Positions 37,360 through 45,734 of a stretch of DNA of 64,000 nucleotides are shown piece after piece. How positions within the stretch are numbered: position 1 is the stretch's first letter; every line of letters begins with the position of its first letter. A program made the position numbers and the translations under genes. The DNA is from Nodosilinea sp. PGN35 (GTDB taxonomy: Bacteria; Cyanobacteriota; Cyanobacteriia; Phormidesmidales; Phormidesmidaceae): positions 116,475 through 180,474 of the forward strand of contig NZ_JAQKQJ010000021.1 in NCBI RefSeq assembly GCF_029109325.1, read 5' to 3'. Under the pieces are notes generated by a model that saw nothing but the letters and a program-made list of their open reading frames with translations, was not told the DNA's origin and ran no database searches.

Positions 37360-37719
37360 TCACCGCGCACCCCGGCTGACTCGACGAAACCAGGCCCCAC
37401 TTACTGCTCCTGCTAAAGCGATTGTGGAGTAAACCGCTAAAGAAGCGACTCCAACAAGAATTAACGAACTGCCGGGCAGAACTGGAATAAAAAGAAGCAT
37501 ATACGTCAGTTGACCAAGCATAATACCGGCATAGTGTGACCAAACATGTTTAGGCCGAGCAAAGCCAACGGTAAGGCCAACAATCAGAAGTGCTACAGAA
37601 TAATAAAAACCTTCCGCATCCCACGGCTCGACCTGCCCGGATAAAGATGGTGACAAGGCCCAGACCATTGCGCCGCCCACAAACGAGAACAAAACATTTA
37701 TCGCTAACTCTCTTTTCAT
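37360..37719 (-). CDS. Small membrane protein, cassette-borne
   Basis: The 119-residue protein has four predicted transmembrane helices (LAINVLFSFVGGAMVWAL, FYYSVALLIVGLTVGFA, GQLTYMLLFIPVLPGSSLILVGV, YSTIALAGAVSGAWF). The start is the ATG at 37719 with GAAGG five bases upstream; the stop is seven bases before R'' of attC B. Flanked by attC B and C, it is a single-gene cassette of about 590 bp. No family is recognised. Confidence 0.75.
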   Translation of the reverse strand: MKRELAINVLFSFVGGAMVWALSPSLSGQVEPWDAEGFYYSVALLIVGLTVGFARPKHVWSHYAGIMLGQLTYMLLFIPVLPGSSLILVGVASLAVYSTIALAGAVSGAWFRRVSRGAR

Positions 37720-37844
37720 TGGACCTTCTCGGTAATAAAGTGCTCGGTGTCTCAATGGACAAACAAACTGTAAGAAGATTTGAAATCAGTTTAAGACTTG
37801 ATTGCTTTTCTTAATTCCGATTAAGTCTATTCTTCACCCTCGCT

Positions 37845-37931
37845 GCCTAACGACCAAGCTCACCGGACACAGATAACCTTGAAAACTCAACCGACCAAAC
37901 TGTAGCGTTCCGGTGCAGCACATAATTAGGC
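37845..37931 (-). other. attC recombination site C
   Basis: 87 bp, minus orientation: R'' GCCTAAT (one mismatch to consensus), inner arm GCTGCACCGGA with the unpaired G, partner TCCGGTGAGC, and R' GTTAGGC (complement of 37845-37851). It is fused directly to the truncated 3' end of an SDR gene remnant. Confidence 0.87.
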
Positions 37932-38225
37932 GTCGTAGGCTGATATAGCCAGCGTCTGAACTTTCGAGGAAACAAACGGTCGCTGCTATCCCCTCTAAGG
38001 TTGCGATCCGACGGATAACGTGAAAATCCATCGCTTCCGCTGCTTCCGGCAATTTTTCGGCTGCGGCTGTTGCCATGTCTGTCGGCATGATGCCTGGCTG
38101 CACCCAGTAATGTTGCGCGGACTAAGCTGGCGCTGGGCACCTATCGCATACCCTACGATTGCCGCTCCTAAACCACGAGAACCACCCGTTACCAGTGCAA
38201 CTTTACCTGCAAGTGTTGTCGTCAT
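37932..38225 (-). pseudogene. SDR gene remnant with internal deletion, ends at attC C
   Basis: The minus strand reads TTLAGKVALVTGGSRGLGAAI from the ATG at 38225 (Rossmann N-terminus). After losing most of the gene it continues in another frame with QPGIMPTDMATAA, AMDFHVIRRIATLEGIAATVCFLESSDAGYI, the C-terminal part of a short-chain dehydrogenase. The catalytic Ser-Tyr-Lys region is absent, and the reading frame then runs into attC C. Confidence 0.8.
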
Positions 38226-38370
38226 AATAGACTCATTTAGATGTATTACTGCTCAATCAAACATGGCGTACTATCGGGATGCCCCTGAGAAACCAGCGGC
38301 ACGGAGAGTAATCGAGCGGATGATGCAGATCGATCGCTACTTGGTCGCAACATTTCGCACTGTCGATCGA

Positions 38371-39126
38371 CTATTGCGCTACATACCCGCCATCTACCAT
38401 CAACGTTTCACCTGTTATGAACGATGCCAGGTCAGAGGATAAAAACAGGACTACATTGGCAACTTCAAGCGGTGTTCCAACCCGCCCGATCGGGTGAAGT
38501 CCTGTTACGTAAGCTTTGGCTTCATCCTGCCCACCTGTCGCTGCTTCAAACATATCCGTTTCGATGGCCGCTGGTGCTACGACATTGATGCGAATCCCCG
38601 CTTTGGCATATTGGAGCGCAGCCGCTTTTGTTAAGCCTATTACCGCATGTTTACTCGCGGTGTAGAGAGGTACGCTAGGAAGTGCAACGACTCCATTCGC
38701 AGATGCCGTATTGACGATTGAACCACTTCCCTGTTTCAACATCTGAGCGATTTCATACTTCATCGACAACCAAACGCCTTTTACATTGACGTTCATCATG
38801 CGATCGTATTCAGCTTCTGCTTGCTCAATCAGTGAAGGATTTTCGCCAACAGTTCCTGCATTATTAAAGGCAATGTCTAACCGACCAAAAACGTTAACCG
38901 CTTTATCAACCATTGCTTGAACATCGGCTTCTTTCGTGACATCTGCCTGCACAAAAATCGCCTCTCCGCCAGATTCCTTGATCAATCGAACCGTTTCTTC
39001 ACCTTCATCAATTCGGCGACCCACCACCACCACCTTGGCTTGTTGTTGGGCATAGGCGATCGCCGTTGCACGACCAATGCCCGATGTTCCTCCGGTGACT
39101 AACGCCACTTTATCTTGCAGTATCAT
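38371..39126 (-). CDS. Short-chain dehydrogenase/reductase
   Basis: The 251-residue classical SDR has the cofactor motif VTGGTSGIGRA, FNNAGT, the catalytic Ser in VNTASANG, YTASK (Tyr-x-x-x-Lys) and the C-terminal GETLMVDGGY. An Arg after the second strand (VVGRRIDEG) suggests NADP(H) preference. Its start overlaps the end of a 64-codon ORF by 17 bp, so they are translationally coupled. Substrate unknown. Confidence 0.92.
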   Translation of the reverse strand: MILQDKVALVTGGTSGIGRATAIAYAQQQAKVVVVGRRIDEGEETVRLIKESGGEAIFVQADVTKEADVQAMVDKAVNVFGRLDIAFNNAGTVGENPSLIEQAEAEYDRMMNVNVKGVWLSMKYEIAQMLKQGSGSIVNTASANGVVALPSVPLYTASKHAVIGLTKAAALQYAKAGIRINVVAPAAIETDMFEAATGGQDEAKAYVTGLHPIGRVGTPLEVANVVLFLSSDLASFITGETLMVDGGYVAQ

Positions 39127-39304
39127 TCTGTTTCTCCTGTTTAATTTCGCCAGTTTGCATCGGGTAAGTTTGTCTCAGCAACTCAGTGACTTCTTGCGCG
39201 ATCGCAATCAGGGCATGATTAACTGAGGAGTCGCGAAGAGAATTAGCCTGAGGTGTACCTTTATGCCCAGGATTATTCTTGCTTTGTACTAGTAAACGCG
39301 TCAT
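39110..39304 (-). CDS. Small protein upstream of SDR, unknown
   Basis: The 64-residue ORF from the ATG at 39304 (MTRLLVQSKNNPGHKG, then ALIAIAQEVTELLRQTYPM) has its last codons overlapping the SDR start. Translational coupling supports it being real. Its start lies four bases after the end of the dsbA-like remnant. No family is recognised; the middle part looks helical. Confidence 0.5.
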   Translation of the reverse strand: MTRLLVQSKNNPGHKGTPQANSLRDSSVNHALIAIAQEVTELLRQTYPMQTGEIKQEKQNDTAR

Positions 39305-39308
39305 AGAA

Positions 39309-39775
39309 TTATCCTCGATGAAATACTGATTTACATTCGATATCTTCATTGATGCGATCGACATGCACTGATTTGGACAACTCTTTGAGAAATTGAGGAA
39401 TATCAAGCCCTAAATCATTGGCGTACTCAACCAGATAACCGTTCTCCAACCTTTGTTGATGGTCAAACAAAGTATCGCTCATTAACCAAAACTGTCCTTG
39501 GGCCGCAGCGGCTTCGGCAACTTGGGCTGCCCGTCGAGCATAGGGATAAACCCGTGCTTGTGAAAAATGGCGGAAGATGAAGCATGAATAATCTTCTCCA
39601 AAAGCAGCACTAAGCCTTGTTTGATCGCTTTAATCAGCTTATAAACGTCCGCACTTCTAGGGCCTTGATAGTCTCCATACATCACCAGCACGACTTTGGC
39701 ACTCAGAATACCTTGAATCCAATCTTGAGTTGAAGGTGGAACAAGTAAAGAACTTTGGCTACGATCGTCGCTCAT
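39309..39775 (-). pseudogene. DsbA-family oxidoreductase gene, frameshifted
   Basis: Two frames together give one DsbA-like protein: WIQGILSAKVVLVMYGDYQGP, SADVYKLIKAIKQGL, then after a one-base loss at about 39610, FGEDYSCFIFRHFSQA, AAQVAEAAAAQGQFWLM and LFDHQQRLENGYLVEYANDLGLDIPQFLKEL. The usual CxxC is replaced by GPRS and the C-terminal part with the cis-Pro loop is missing. It begins immediately after the left inverted repeat, with its ATG overlapping a TGA in that repeat. Confidence 0.75.
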
Positions 39776-39786
39776 CTTTTTACATT

Positions 39787-39985
39787 TGTACCAAGCATGG
39801 AACCGTGCAGTTTACTTGCTCGATTCACTTGCATGACTGTTTGCATAAATTCAATATAGGGGGTCGCCTTTAAGCTGTCGCCTACAGCAAGTTAAATCTT
39901 TTACAGTACAAACTAATAGACTAACTATGCCATCGCGGAGTAGAAGGCTAGCTCTAACTTAAGTTAGAATCCGAATTTGATCGAA
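39787..39985. repeat. Left inverted repeat flanking the two-component system
   Basis: About 195 bp match, in inverted orientation, the segment 44624-44822 at roughly 85% identity by eye. Shared landmarks are tactttcgatca, ggattctaacttaagtta, ccttctactccgcgatggca and cttgctgtaggcgacagctt. This copy holds a decayed version of the small ORF found intact in the right copy (ATG-GCA-TAG and further stops). Confidence 0.88.
39953..39968. promoter_or_regulatory. 16-bp palindrome, candidate response-regulator site
   Basis: TCTAACTTAAGTTAGA is a perfect palindrome in the left inverted repeat. The right repeat keeps the central 12 bp (44646-44657). NarL/LuxR-type regulators bind inverted half-sites, so this may be the binding site of the regulator encoded between the repeats. 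Confidence 0.5.
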
Positions 39986-39993
39986 AGTACATC

Positions 39994-40623
39994 CTATAAA
40001 CTTACAATGCCGCGCTTAACGGCAACAATCACAGCTTGGGTGCGATCGTTGACATCTAGCTTATTCAAAATCCGATTGACGTGGGATTTAACAGTACCTT
40101 CACCTATACTTAACGCTGCCGCAATATCAGCATTGCTCATCCCCTGAGCTAGTGAGCGGAGCACCGTTAGTTCTCGTTCACTCAGTTCTGGATTACTGAG
40201 ACGTTGAACTAACTTTGCTCCCACATCGGGCGGAATGTACTTCTGACCCCGATGAACGGTACGAATGGCATTTAGAAGCTCGTCGGGTTCAGTTTCTTTC
40301 AACAGGTATCCTTTTGCGCCTGCCTGCAATCCCCGGTAAATATCTTCGTCGCTATCATAGGTGGTCAGTACAATAATCCGAGCCGATTTAGTAGCAGCAC
40401 AAATTGCACCGATGGCGGCAACTCCTTCCACTTCCGGCATTCGCAAATCCATGAGTGCGACATCCGGTTGGTGTTCCCCAAATAGAGCGATCGCCTGTTC
40501 CCCATTTTCGGCTTGGGCAATCACGCTCATATCTGGATCACGGTTAATAATCGTGGCTAATCCTTGCCGAAAAATGGCGTGATCGTCCGCAATCAAAACC
40601 CTAATGGTCATGGCTTGGCTCAT
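39994..40623 (-). CDS. NarL/FixJ-family response regulator
   Basis: The receiver domain has VLIADDHAIFRQGL, the phosphoacceptor Asp in VALMDLRMP (residue 59), Thr in VLTTYD and Lys in YLLKE. A LuxR-type DNA-binding domain follows: LSERELTVLRSLAQGMSNADIAAALSIGEGTVKSHVNRILNKLDV. The start is the ATG at 40623; a GTG directly after the kinase stop (40635) is also in frame. It is co-transcribed with the sensor kinase upstream and forms its cognate output. Confidence 0.95.
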   Translation of the reverse strand: MSQAMTIRVLIADDHAIFRQGLATIINRDPDMSVIAQAENGEQAIALFGEHQPDVALMDLRMPEVEGVAAIGAICAATKSARIIVLTTYDSDEDIYRGLQAGAKGYLLKETEPDELLNAIRTVHRGQKYIPPDVGAKLVQRLSNPELSERELTVLRSLAQGMSNADIAAALSIGEGTVKSHVNRILNKLDVNDRTQAVIVAVKRGIVSL

Positions 40624-40635
40624 TGTGATACTCAC

Positions 40636-43600
40636 TCAAGGGTTGACGGTGACGATAATCTCTGTTCCCTGTCCAGGTTGACTCCTAATCGTGAGTTGTG
40701 CGCCGATGCGCTCTGCCCGTTCGCTCATGCCGAGTAAGCCAAAACCCTCAGAGGATGGCATACTCCCAACGCCAAAGCCTTGTCCATTGTCTCTCACGCG
40801 CAAGCTAACCTGATCGCGATCGTAGGCTAGCTGCAATCGAATTTCGTCGGCATTGGCGTGTCTGATTGCATTGGTTAAGGCTTCCTGCCCCATCCGCAGT
40901 AGGTTGTTCTCGACTTCAGCCGGTAGAGAATACACTGTACCCTCGATCTCGTAGTACAAAGTGGTATCCATTGCGGCAGCTCTGATTTGAGCGACGAGAC
41001 CATGTAGAGCGTTCTGTAGACTGCCTTCCTCCAAAAGCTGAGGACGGAGCGCGACGACCGATCGCCGTGCTTCAACCAGCCCCGTTCGCGCCAAATCTTT
41101 GATCAGGTCTAGGTGTGCCTGAGCTGCTTCTACATCATCCGTGAGCACCTGGTTTGCCGCTCCGACCTGAGCCAGAATACCTGTAAACGACTGAGCGAGT
41201 GTGTCGTGGATTTCGCGTGCCATGCGGTTGCGCTCCTCTAAAATTGAGGCTTCTTCTGCTTGCTTTAGCGCCGTGATATCTCGCACCAGCCAAATCACTT
41301 GATCGTGCCGAATCGGGGCAATGCGAACCGAAAACCAGAGTTCTCGCCCAGCTTTCCAGTGGCTGTATTCCATAGTAAGGACTTGCCGGGTTCTCAACAC
41401 CTGCTGCATGCAACTCAGGAATTCATCGGCTTGTTCCTTGGCAAGGAGTTGATGCAGTGTTTTACCAATCTGCTCCTCGATTGGTATACATGACTGATTT
41501 GGCTCTCTTTCGACTGCTTCGAGTACTTGCCCTTCGGCAGTTAGCACATATAGCGGGTCGGGAATTGCCGCAATTAAAGTTCGTAACTCTGTCTCTGAGG
41601 CTTGTAGAGCAGCTTCTGCTTGCTTGCGATCGCCAATATCTATATAAACTCCCAACGCTCGGATGGGTTCACCAGATTCATTCCAGGCAACAATTTTTCC
41701 GACAGAAAGAATCCATTTCCACTGACCATTCCGGGTACGCAGGCGATACTCTGCTCGATAGTTCGGGGCCTCTCCCGTCATAAAACCACTGTAAACTGCA
41801 ACCATTGATTCTCTGTCATCAGGATGCAAACTCTCAACCCACCTAGATTTGGTCTCTTGAAATGTTGCTGGATCGTAGCCCAGCATTAGAGCGTATTCTG
41901 GGTTAACCACGATTTCTTCAGTTTTGAGATTCATATCGTAGAGTCCCTGCTTTGAAGCGGTTAATGCTAGGCGTAATCGTTCTTCACTCGCTTGTAGAGC
42001 GGCTTCTGCTTGTTTGCGATCGCTAATATCCGCAAGCACGCCTTCGATGTATCCATTAGCTGCATTCAGATACGAAGAGAACTGTCCCCAAAACACTGTC
42101 CCGTCTCGTTTTCGCATCTGCACTTCATAACTTCGCACTTCCTTATCTCGCTTCAGCAACTCAAGGAACTGTTGGCGCTCGCTTGGATTTACATAGTAGC
42201 TTCTGGTTCGTTCAAGCCCAATCATCGCCTCTGGTGAGTCAAAGCCATACAGATTGGCAAAGCGTTGATTGGCATCAAGAATTAATCCATCCGAGATGCG
42301 GACTTGGAAGATGCCGATCTGCGAGTTTTCAAAGATAGCTTGGAACTTGGCTTCACTGCGTTGTAACGCGGCAGTTCGTTCTGCGACCTGGTGCTCTAAA
42401 GTGCAGTTGTAGTCGGCTAGGAGTTTTTCGGCTTGTTTGCGCTCTGTAATGTCTTGAAAGGTCGCGATCGCATAGGCCACCTTTCCCTGTTCATCAAAGA
42501 TGGGGGTTCCCCAGACTTCAATGGGAATAGTTTGACCGTTTTGGTGAATTTCGATATCGTCAACTCGGGTATGCTTACCGCTCAACGCTTGGACAATGGG
42601 CAGTTGGTCATTCGGATAGAGCTGATTCGTGCCCGCCCTGTACAGGTGATATAGTTCGGCCAGATGATCGCAAGAGACCGTCGGATCAATGGCTTTCCCC
42701 AGCATCTGAAATCTCCGCTGATTCGCATAGTAGGGGTGGCCTGTCGCATCCAAAATGGAAATGCTAATGGGCAGCGATTCCAAAAAGGCTTGGAGGCGAG
42801 TTTCATTTTCAGCCAGGTTTTGGTTCAGGGTCTGTAGTTCCAAAAAGGCCGTTTGCAGCTGTTGAGCCATCTGGTTAAAGGAGTTTGCCAGTTTTCCCAG
42901 TTCATCGGATCGCTTAATGGTGACCGTTTGATGCCATTGGCCATCGGCGATCGCCTGCGCTGATTGATTTAAACTCAGCAGCGGTCTGGTAATCCAGCGA
43001 GTCGTTAACACACTCAAAATCAGCGCTGCCACTAACGCTAAAACGCATAGCAGCAGCGTATCTCGAATATTTGACTGAATTTGTCCCAAATAATCTGCTT
43101 CTGGAAGCACGATCACAATCAGCCAGTCCAACCCGTAGCGATCCTGGAAGGGCACAACCTGCACAAACTGTCGTGCCCCATCAATATCAAACGCCAGTCG
43201 CTGCGCCCCTTGAATCTGATCAAAGCCATCAAAACGCTGTTCCAAAAAGTCAGCCGTTGCCCGGATGGTTGAATTACTGCTTTGATTGGCCAACAATCGC
43301 TCGCTATCGTCGCTTGTATTCTCAACAATGGGCTCAGCCGTAGACGTGGATACCAACGTTCTTGAACGCTCGATGATGAATGCGCTGCCAGTTTTGCCAA
43401 TATTTAAACTTTCCAAGAACTGGCTCATTTCCTGAGGCAGCAAAAAGTCAATGCCGCAGGCTCCGATCAACGTCCTACCACTAGAATCGTAGACGGGGAT
43501 GCTGGTGGCGATCGCGGGCCAGCGGGTCGTGAATCCTAAATAAATTGGACTCCAGGTGGGCTGACGGGCTTCCTTTGCCGCTTGATACCAGGGGCGAACG

Positions 43601-44136
43601 CGAGCATCAAACGGCTGGGCACCTTTGTCAAATTCGCGATTGCGATTGCCCTGATCGTCCAGACCGTAAAAGTAAGGAATCTGATTTGTGGAGTCATTCA
43701 CAACCCAGGTTTGCAGGTGAGCTTTATTGGTCATCTTGCCCACGCCCACCAGATTTCCCTTTTCGTTGCCACAGTAAACGAAACTCGCCGTCGGGAAAAT
43801 CTGAGTTTGCTGCCAGAACACCGTCTCTCCGGCGGCGCTGTCTGGATTAATGTCTCCCTTGGCCAGTGCGATCGCATTCAAACGATTGATGTCGTGAGCC
43901 ACCTGGACGTAATCGCCCAACTTGCCCTTAATCTGATGGAGAATCTCGTTTTGGAGTTCGGTCACAACTTGATTGACCGCCCGCTGGCCATTTCTGAATG
44001 AAAGATAACCGACAACTCCAACGGCCCCCGTCAGTAGCAGCATCAGAGGCACAATGAGGACGACTCGCAGCGGTAGCTTGTTAGGCAGATCAATAAGATT
44101 ATTGATCGATGAACTCATCCTCATTTTCATCCCCAT
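40636..44136 (-). CDS. Multi-PAS sensor histidine kinase with extracytoplasmic Cache domain
   Basis: The 1166-residue protein starts at the ATG at 44136 with AGGAG upstream. It has a transmembrane helix near residues 25-47, a periplasmic dCache-like domain (WYQAAKEARQPTWSPIYLGF), a second helix near 360, HAMP (ITRPLLSLNQSAQAIADGQWHQTV), and about four PAS/PAC modules each ending DISDRKQAEAALQASE or similar. A HisKA_3 domain (MAREIHDTLAQSF, His about 977) and HATPase_c (QEALTNAIRHA, VRDNGQGFG, GFGLLGMSERA) complete it. It signals to the adjacent NarL-type regulator; the ligand is unknown. Confidence 0.95.
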   Translation of the reverse strand: MGMKMRMSSSINNLIDLPNKLPLRVVLIVPLMLLLTGAVGVVGYLSFRNGQRAVNQVVTELQNEILHQIKGKLGDYVQVAHDINRLNAIALAKGDINPDSAAGETVFWQQTQIFPTASFVYCGNEKGNLVGVGKMTNKAHLQTWVVNDSTNQIPYFYGLDDQGNRNREFDKGAQPFDARVRPWYQAAKEARQPTWSPIYLGFTTRWPAIATSIPVYDSSGRTLIGACGIDFLLPQEMSQFLESLNIGKTGSAFIIERSRTLVSTSTAEPIVENTSDDSERLLANQSSNSTIRATADFLEQRFDGFDQIQGAQRLAFDIDGARQFVQVVPFQDRYGLDWLIVIVLPEADYLGQIQSNIRDTLLLCVLALVAALILSVLTTRWITRPLLSLNQSAQAIADGQWHQTVTIKRSDELGKLANSFNQMAQQLQTAFLELQTLNQNLAENETRLQAFLESLPISISILDATGHPYYANQRRFQMLGKAIDPTVSCDHLAELYHLYRAGTNQLYPNDQLPIVQALSGKHTRVDDIEIHQNGQTIPIEVWGTPIFDEQGKVAYAIATFQDITERKQAEKLLADYNCTLEHQVAERTAALQRSEAKFQAIFENSQIGIFQVRISDGLILDANQRFANLYGFDSPEAMIGLERTRSYYVNPSERQQFLELLKRDKEVRSYEVQMRKRDGTVFWGQFSSYLNAANGYIEGVLADISDRKQAEAALQASEERLRLALTASKQGLYDMNLKTEEIVVNPEYALMLGYDPATFQETKSRWVESLHPDDRESMVAVYSGFMTGEAPNYRAEYRLRTRNGQWKWILSVGKIVAWNESGEPIRALGVYIDIGDRKQAEAALQASETELRTLIAAIPDPLYVLTAEGQVLEAVEREPNQSCIPIEEQIGKTLHQLLAKEQADEFLSCMQQVLRTRQVLTMEYSHWKAGRELWFSVRIAPIRHDQVIWLVRDITALKQAEEASILEERNRMAREIHDTLAQSFTGILAQVGAANQVLTDDVEAAQAHLDLIKDLARTGLVEARRSVVALRPQLLEEGSLQNALHGLVAQIRAAAMDTTLYYEIEGTVYSLPAEVENNLLRMGQEALTNAIRHANADEIRLQLAYDRDQVSLRVRDNGQGFGVGSMPSSEGFGLLGMSERAERIGAQLTIRSQPGQGTEIIVTVNP

Positions 44137-44623
44137 CGGATTAATACTCCTGTGAAAGTGAGGCGTTATGTCTATTCAATACTTGGATACTTTGATGGGC
44201 TAGGGAGCAGACACTCTCATAAATTCTGCCATGAATGGCAACTTAGGTAAGGCAACCATAGAACTCCTTGGCGATGAGTAGTACCTGTTAAATCGCAGTT
44301 ACGAAACTGTCAGTTGTGGTTGCTCAAAGCCCTGAGAGCCAGAAAACGGTTACGCTCCAGAGTCACAGTCCAGAATAGCCTACATAAGACTACAGTTGAA
44401 AAAATGCAATGCATCGCAGACCTGCATGAGGCCTCAGCATTGACAACCGTGCTGCTGAAGCGTTGAGGCAGCCAGGGTCTGTCGTCGTCGGTTCACGGCA
44501 ATAGCTCGCAGTGACAGCCGCTTCATCCGGGGGATATACAGGTCATCGCCCGCATCACAGGTCTGGGACATCGCTACCGGATTTTGCATTCAGACATTGA
44601 TGGTCGATCGGTTGTATAAATAT
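44137..44623. other. Upstream region of the sensor kinase
   Basis: The 487 bp between the kinase start and the right inverted repeat contain no gene I can support. The segment should carry the kinase promoter. I see no clear conserved element apart from the inverted repeat that begins at its right end. Confidence 0.4.
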
Positions 44624-44822
44624 ACTTTCGATCAGTTTCGGATTCTAACTTAAGTTATAGCCAGCCTTCTACTCCGCGATGGCATGGTTAACCTATCAAT
44701 TTGCACTGCAAAAAATTCAACTTGCTGTAGGCGACAGCTTGAAGGTGACCCCCTATACTAAATTTGTGCAAACAGTCATACAAATGGATCGAACAAGTAA
44801 ATTTCACGGTTCCATGCTTAAA
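44624..44822. repeat. Right inverted repeat flanking the two-component system
   Basis: This is the partner of 39787-39985 in opposite orientation, so the pair encloses 4.6 kb holding the regulator and kinase genes. It contains a promoter-like AT-rich stretch, the TAACTTAAGTTA palindrome (44646-44657) and the first two-thirds of an outward-reading small ORF. Confidence 0.88.
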
Positions 44823-44888
44823 GGCATGAATATTCAAGGTGAAACTGGAGGTAGAACTCTAGAGGTAATGATGAATTTGTTGGGGTAA
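44679..44888 (+). CDS. Small protein encoded in the right inverted repeat
   Basis: The 69-residue ORF (MAWLTYQFALQKIQLAVGDS, then VQTVIQMDRTSKFHGSML) reads outward from the two-component module. The left repeat carries a decayed counterpart in which several codons are stops, but the part LAVGDSLK-TPY--F-QTV is preserved. It has no clear ribosome binding site and no recognised family. It may be a real small protein or only a by-product of a conserved regulatory repeat. Confidence 0.35.
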   Translation: MAWLTYQFALQKIQLAVGDSLKVTPYTKFVQTVIQMDRTSKFHGSMLKGMNIQGETGGRTLEVMMNLLG

Positions 44889-44945
44889 TAGTGAAGCTAA
44901 GCAACGATGCCTATACCTCCCTGCCCTGATTGCACCTCTGAACGC

Positions 44946-45077
44946 ATCCGTGGGTTCTGGCAGAACCCACGGATCTTGACGGATAAAGTACAACATAATC
45001 GGGATTCCTCCGATGAAACGATGGGTAGGAATCCCCAAAATTTGGCCGCCCCAGACGTTGTGCAGTTCGGGGCGGCC
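44946..45077. repeat. Three consecutive hairpins
   Basis: Hairpin 1 has 13-bp perfect arms ATCCGTGGGTTCT and complement with a 3-nt loop (44946-44974). Hairpin 2 has GGGATTCCT and AGGAATCCC (45001-45035). Hairpin 3 has GGCCGCCCC and GGGGCGGCC (45044-45077). The spacing is regular, and no T-tracts follow. Confidence 0.75.
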
Positions 45078-45437
45078 TGAGCAATAATAGCCTCAACCTC
45101 CGAGACAGCTGATCCTGCCTTGGGGGTTAGGTGTCGGTTGGTGCGTCAACACCTGCCGGTACCGTTTGACCAAATTTTCGGGAAGACAGACTGCACGCAC
45201 ACAGCCTTAGCACAGCAATCTACCCCATTCATACTGCGGACTGCAAGTCAAAATTGATACTCTTTCATCACCCGTTGCAACCTGTCACAACCCAGCCCCG
45301 CCAAAACGCCGGGCCGCCGCCGATCGCTCCATCCTCAGCGGACAACACCGTTGCCACCCCTCAATTCGTTCAGTCGCACCGCCCGATCCTTGTTGTGCCG
45401 CCTCTATTCATCGTTGCGGCTCGGCAATAGGCCATCG

Positions 45438-45560
45438 GGTCAATGCACAACGCTCTCGTTATAGAGCAATACACCCTATCGCCCCGGCTTCAGGGTCGTG
45501 CAACGGCGCGATAGATGCTGTGGTCAATGCACCAGGTTCTTGTCATAGAGCAATCCATCG
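45438..45560. repeat. 84-bp-period imperfect direct repeat
   Basis: The pattern ggtcaatgcac, then cgttatagagcaat or gtcatagagcaat, occurs at 45438 and again at 45522. It lies in a gene-free stretch and its function is unknown. Confidence 0.5.
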
Positions 45561-45734
45561 GTTGCACGCCTCTTTTCATGCATCGCTCAACCCACAACGC
45601 CCTGGCGATAGGAGTATTGAGAGGACAGTCACTTAGCGTTCTGCCAGGATACCGGGGTCTACAGGTTCCTGGGAGTTGGGCTGATGAAATTGGCGCGATC
45701 GCACACCTTAATCTTCACCCTTAGCCCACAACCC

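Larger units (their letters stand above)
44889..45734. other. 846-bp gene-free region rich in hairpins and direct repeats
   Basis: No protein-coding frame here looks real. The left part holds three consecutive strong hairpins (44946-45077), and the right part an 84-bp direct repeat (from 45438 and 45522). Several GC-rich segments around 45290-45420 show no clear pattern. It may contain a structured RNA or debris of mobile elements. Confidence 0.5.
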
